Assembly: GCF_002291145.1 (NCBI RefSeq)
Contig: NZ_NTGE01000142.1
Span: 62,001-126,000 of the forward strand
Direction of reading: 5' to 3'
From: Streptomyces sp. SA15
GTDB lineage: Bacteria > Actinomycetota > Actinomycetes > Streptomycetales > Streptomycetaceae
DNA length: 64,000 nt
Made by a program: the position numbers and the translations under genes. The notes below the pieces were generated by a model, which worked only from the letters and a program-made list of their open reading frames with translations, was not told the origin of the DNA and ran no database searches. Each line of letters opens with the position of its first letter. Position 1 is the first letter of the stretch. Positions 61,509-64,000 of the stretch are shown in pieces.

Positions 61509-63017
61509 GTGGGCGATACCAGACCCGCCATACGGGCAGCCGCAGAGCCCACCGCGACCGGCCGGCGAGGCGCCGTCGTAGCCGCCCTGATGCTCGCGAT
61601 GGCGCTGGCCGCCATCGACTCCACCATCGTCTCCACGGCCATCCCGCAGATCGTCGGCGACCTCGGCGGCTTCTCCGTCTTCTCCTGGCTGTTCTCCGGC
61701 TATCTGCTCGCCGTCACCGTCACCCTCCCCCTCTACGGCAAGCTCTCCGACACCTTCGGCCGCAAACCGGTGCTGATCGCGGGCGCGGCCCTCTTCCTGC
61801 TCGGCTCCCTGCTGTGCGCGCTGGCCTGGAACATGGGCGCGCTGATCGCCTTCCGTATCGTGCAGGGGCTGGGCGGCGGGGCCTTGCAGGGCACGGTCCA
61901 GACGCTCGCCGCGGACCTCTACCCCCTGAAGGACCGGCCGAAGATCCAGTCCAAGCTGTCCACGGTGTGGGCGGTGTCGGCGGTCGCCGGCCCCGGGGTG
62001 GGCGGGGTGCTGGCGGCGTACGCGGACTGGCGCTGGATCTTCCTGGTCAACCTGCCGATCGGGGCGGTGGCGTTGTGGCTGATCGTCCGGTATCTGCATG
62101 AGCCGGAGCGCGAGGCGGCACCAGGGCAGGCCTCCACGCGCGCGCGTGTCGACTGGGCGGGCGCGCTGGCGGTGTTCGCGTGCGGAGGCGTGCTGCTCAC
62201 GGCGCTGGTACAGGGTGGAGTGGCGTGGCCATGGCTGTCGGGCCCCTCGATCGCCCTGTTCGGTACGGGACTTGCCCTGGCGGCGGTCGTGGTGCTGGTG
62301 GAACGCCGGGCCGCCGAGCCGATCATCCCCGGGTGGGTGTGGCGCCGCCGTACGATCGCCGCGGTCAATCTCGCCCTCGGCGCGCTGGGGTTGCTGATGG
62401 TGGCCCCGACGGTCTTCCTGCCGACGTACGCCCAGTCGGTCCTGGGGCTCGCCCCCGTGGCGGCCGGATTCGTACTCTCCGTATGGACGTTGAGCTGGCC
62501 GGTGTCGGCGGCGTTCAGTCAGCATGTGTATCGGAGGATCGGGTTCCGTAACACGGCGATGCTGGGGATCGGGACGGCGGCGCTGATCCTGTTCGCGTTC
62601 CCGTTCCTGCCGTACCCCGGCGAGGCCTGGCAGCCGGCCCTGCTGATGCTGCTGCTCGGCGCCGCACTGGGCCTCTTCCAACTCCCGCTGCTCGTCGGGG
62701 TGCAGTCGACGGTGGAGTGGTCGGAGCGAGGTACGACGACGGCGTCGGTGTTGTTCTGCCGGCAGACAGGCCAGACAGCAGGGGCGGCGATCTTCGGGGC
62801 CGTCGCGAACGGCGTACTGGCCGCACGGCTCGGCGGCGCGAGCGACCTGGACTCGGTGACAGGGGCGCTGGACGCGGGCACCGCGCCCGAGGCGACCCGC
62901 CGGGCGATCGCGGACGCGGTGCACGCGGTGTACCTGGGAGCGGCGTGTGCGGCTGCGGTGGCGTTCGTGGTGCTGCTGGTGCTGGCGCCTCGCCGCTTCC
63001 CGGTGCTCAAGGAGTGA
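61509..63017 (+). CDS. MFS drug exporter, DHA2 (EmrB/QacA) type
   Basis: Proton-driven exporter of 502 aa with about 14 helices. Motifs include AAIDSTIVSTAIPQIVGDLG at helix 1, GKLSDTFGRKPVLIAG (motif A), the motif C-like AVSAVAGPGVGGVLAAYADW and RWIFLVNLPIGAVAL. GTG 61509 is chosen, with GGGGAAGGAA six bases upstream; ATG 61488 lies in frame but before that site. Substrate is probably a toxic lipophilic or cationic compound. Palindromes upstream suggest repressor control, but no regulator gene adjoins it. Confidence 0.92.
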   Translation: MGDTRPAIRAAAEPTATGRRGAVVAALMLAMALAAIDSTIVSTAIPQIVGDLGGFSVFSWLFSGYLLAVTVTLPLYGKLSDTFGRKPVLIAGAALFLLGSLLCALAWNMGALIAFRIVQGLGGGALQGTVQTLAADLYPLKDRPKIQSKLSTVWAVSAVAGPGVGGVLAAYADWRWIFLVNLPIGAVALWLIVRYLHEPEREAAPGQASTRARVDWAGALAVFACGGVLLTALVQGGVAWPWLSGPSIALFGTGLALAAVVVLVERRAAEPIIPGWVWRRRTIAAVNLALGALGLLMVAPTVFLPTYAQSVLGLAPVAAGFVLSVWTLSWPVSAAFSQHVYRRIGFRNTAMLGIGTAALILFAFPFLPYPGEAWQPALLMLLLGAALGLFQLPLLVGVQSTVEWSERGTTTASVLFCRQTGQTAGAAIFGAVANGVLAARLGGASDLDSVTGALDAGTAPEATRRAIADAVHAVYLGAACAAAVAFVVLLVLAPRRFPVLKE

Positions 63018-63029
63018 CGCGCGGACAGG

Positions 63030-64000
63030 TCAGGGCAGTCGGACCGAGACCTCGGGGTTCGCGGGTGACGGGCCGTCGAGCAACGGCTGGGCGATCCCCT
63101 TCAGGTGCAGATCGAAGAAAGCCGCGACGTACGCGCGCGTGAGGACCGCCGAGCGCTCGAAGGGGAGCGGCGCGGTGTCGGGGATGCCTGCCAGCTCCGC
63201 GAGGAGGGGCACGTCGGTGAAGGAGCCGTGGTCGGCCCCGGCGACCGTCAGCCAGCGCTTCCAACCGTCCAGGTGAGCCCATGCCTCGTCCCAGTCCTCG
63301 TCGACGGTCCTGTCCCTCGTACCGAACATCAGGAAGGGGCGGCCGTCGAGGCCACTGTCGGAGACGGGAGCGTAGAAGGTGCCGTCCATGTTCACGCCGG
63401 CCCGCACGCGAGCGTCGGCGGCCATGGTCGCGGCGGTGGCGTTGCCTCCGATGGAGTGGCCGCCCATGCCGATCCGCCGCGGGTCGATCATGCGGGCGTG
63501 GCGCCAGGCGGGGTGACGGCCGGTCAGCCGGTCCAGCACGAAGGAGAGGTCCTCGACCCGGCTCTTGGCGACGACCGCGGGCCCGCCCTCAGGGAGCGGG
63601 GCACAGATGGCGCAGGGCAGAGTCCGCCCGTCGGGAAGGGTCGTACCGGCGTTCTCATACGGGTGATCGACCAGCGCGACGACGTACCCACGACTGGCCA
63701 GGTCCTCGGCGAGGCCGGTGAGCGTGGCGCGCGGGAACGTGAAGCCGGGCGACAGCACCACGAGCGGGAACCTGCCGTGCACCGGGCGCGCGTCGGTGTG
63801 CGCCCAGGTACGGACACCGCTGATCACCTCGGGCCGGACGGTGGTGTCCGGCGCCCTCAACTGCAACAGGAGACGGGCCTCTTCGGTGGTCATGTACGGG
63901 GCGGTGGGGCCACCCGCTGCGGGCGGGGCGGGGTAGTACATGGACACCATCAACTGGCGCGCGCCGGCGGACGGTACCCAAGGGTCCGGACGGTCGGTGT
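63030..64000 (-). CDS. Alpha/beta hydrolase, PAF-acetylhydrolase/dienelactone-hydrolase-like (5' end beyond window)
   Basis: The 3' part (at least 323 codons) of a serine hydrolase. The visible part begins TDRPDPWVPSAGARQLMVSM and continues YYPAPPA, a typical opening of secreted lipase-like hydrolases whose signal would lie beyond base 64000. The oxyanion part is PLVVLSPGFTFPRA, the nucleophile elbow is IGMGGHSIGGNATAATM (GHSIG), the acid lies near LMFGTRDRTVDED and the His in VAGADHGSFTDVP. The frame stays open to the edge. It converges on the MFS gene, 12 bp apart. Confidence 0.85.
   Translation of the reverse strand, partial: TDRPDPWVPSAGARQLMVSMYYPAPPAAGGPTAPYMTTEEARLLLQLRAPDTTVRPEVISGVRTWAHTDARPVHGRFPLVVLSPGFTFPRATLTGLAEDLASRGYVVALVDHPYENAGTTLPDGRTLPCAICAPLPEGGPAVVAKSRVEDLSFVLDRLTGRHPAWRHARMIDPRRIGMGGHSIGGNATAATMAADARVRAGVNMDGTFYAPVSDSGLDGRPFLMFGTRDRTVDEDWDEAWAHLDGWKRWLTVAGADHGSFTDVPLLAELAGIPDTAPLPFERSAVLTRAYVAAFFDLHLKGIAQPLLDGPSPANPEVSVRLP

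Overview
The window is high-GC DNA from a Streptomyces chromosome. The evidence is the strong G/C third-position bias, frequent GTG and TTG starts with GGAGG-type ribosome sites, many 4-base ATGA/GTGA gene overlaps, actinobacterial families (DUF397, XRE/DUF5753, DivIC, resuscitation-promoting factors, roadblock proteins), and a tRNA-Leu with anticodon UAA. That tRNA is bldA, the developmental tRNA of Streptomyces. As I recall it, the gene order matches the core chromosome around bldA in S. coelicolor, interrupted by a strain-specific insert near the left end.

Layout. (1) 0.1-2.9 kb: a SigB/SigF-type sigma factor and a membrane protein joining a degenerate sigma-like domain, a zinc-finger anti-sigma motif and an outside ricin lectin. 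(2) 3-8 kb: a variable island with a DrrAB-like ABC exporter, an IS630-type transposase remnant, a 101-bp element with perfect 20-bp inverted ends, an Rpn-family nuclease gene, and an anti-sigma-type ATPase / XRE / DUF397 set. (3) 7.9-15.4 kb: leftward hutU-amidohydrolase-hutF-hutI operon for urocanate breakdown, with a divergent PLP decarboxylase. (4) 15.5-18.5 kb: four-gene roadblock/PATAN cassette ending in a 5 x 18-bp tandem repeat. (5) 18.6-24.5 kb: RpiR-type regulator and a histidine-ammonia-lyase homologue without its MIO triad, divergent from an OpuC-type betaine ABC importer. (6) 25.4-33.5 kb: cystathionine beta-synthase, SGNH hydrolase, thiolase, small conserved proteins, a Bax-inhibitor-like protein and pobA. 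(7) 33.7 kb: bldA. (8) 34-44.4 kb: ABC/FtsX module, cyclopropane synthase-like protein, NDH-2 with a Rex-type operator, Ppx/GppA phosphatase, DUF501, DivIC, enolase. (9) 44.7-53.8 kb: two Rpf/LysM proteins (one behind a c-di-AMP riboswitch), P450, MazG, SurA-like lipoprotein, Ser/Thr kinase, secreted HNH nuclease, small antitoxin-like protein. (10) 53.9-64 kb: mfd, a second ABC/FtsX module, an MFS exporter and the 3' part of an alpha/beta hydrolase.

The most interesting system is the lyase-regulator-transporter block at 18.6-24.5 kb beside the urocanate genes. An ammonia-lyase fold without MIO next to a betaine-type importer suggests uptake of a trimethylated histidine derivative (hercynine or ergothioneine) and elimination of trimethylamine; the urocanate formed from hercynine would feed the nearby hut operon. 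This is inference. Other points of note: three in-frame TTA codons, all in accessory or signalling genes, make those genes candidate bldA targets; one Rpf-like protein has lost its catalytic glutamate; an array of DnaA-box-like repeats at exact 16-bp spacing lies upstream of mazG.
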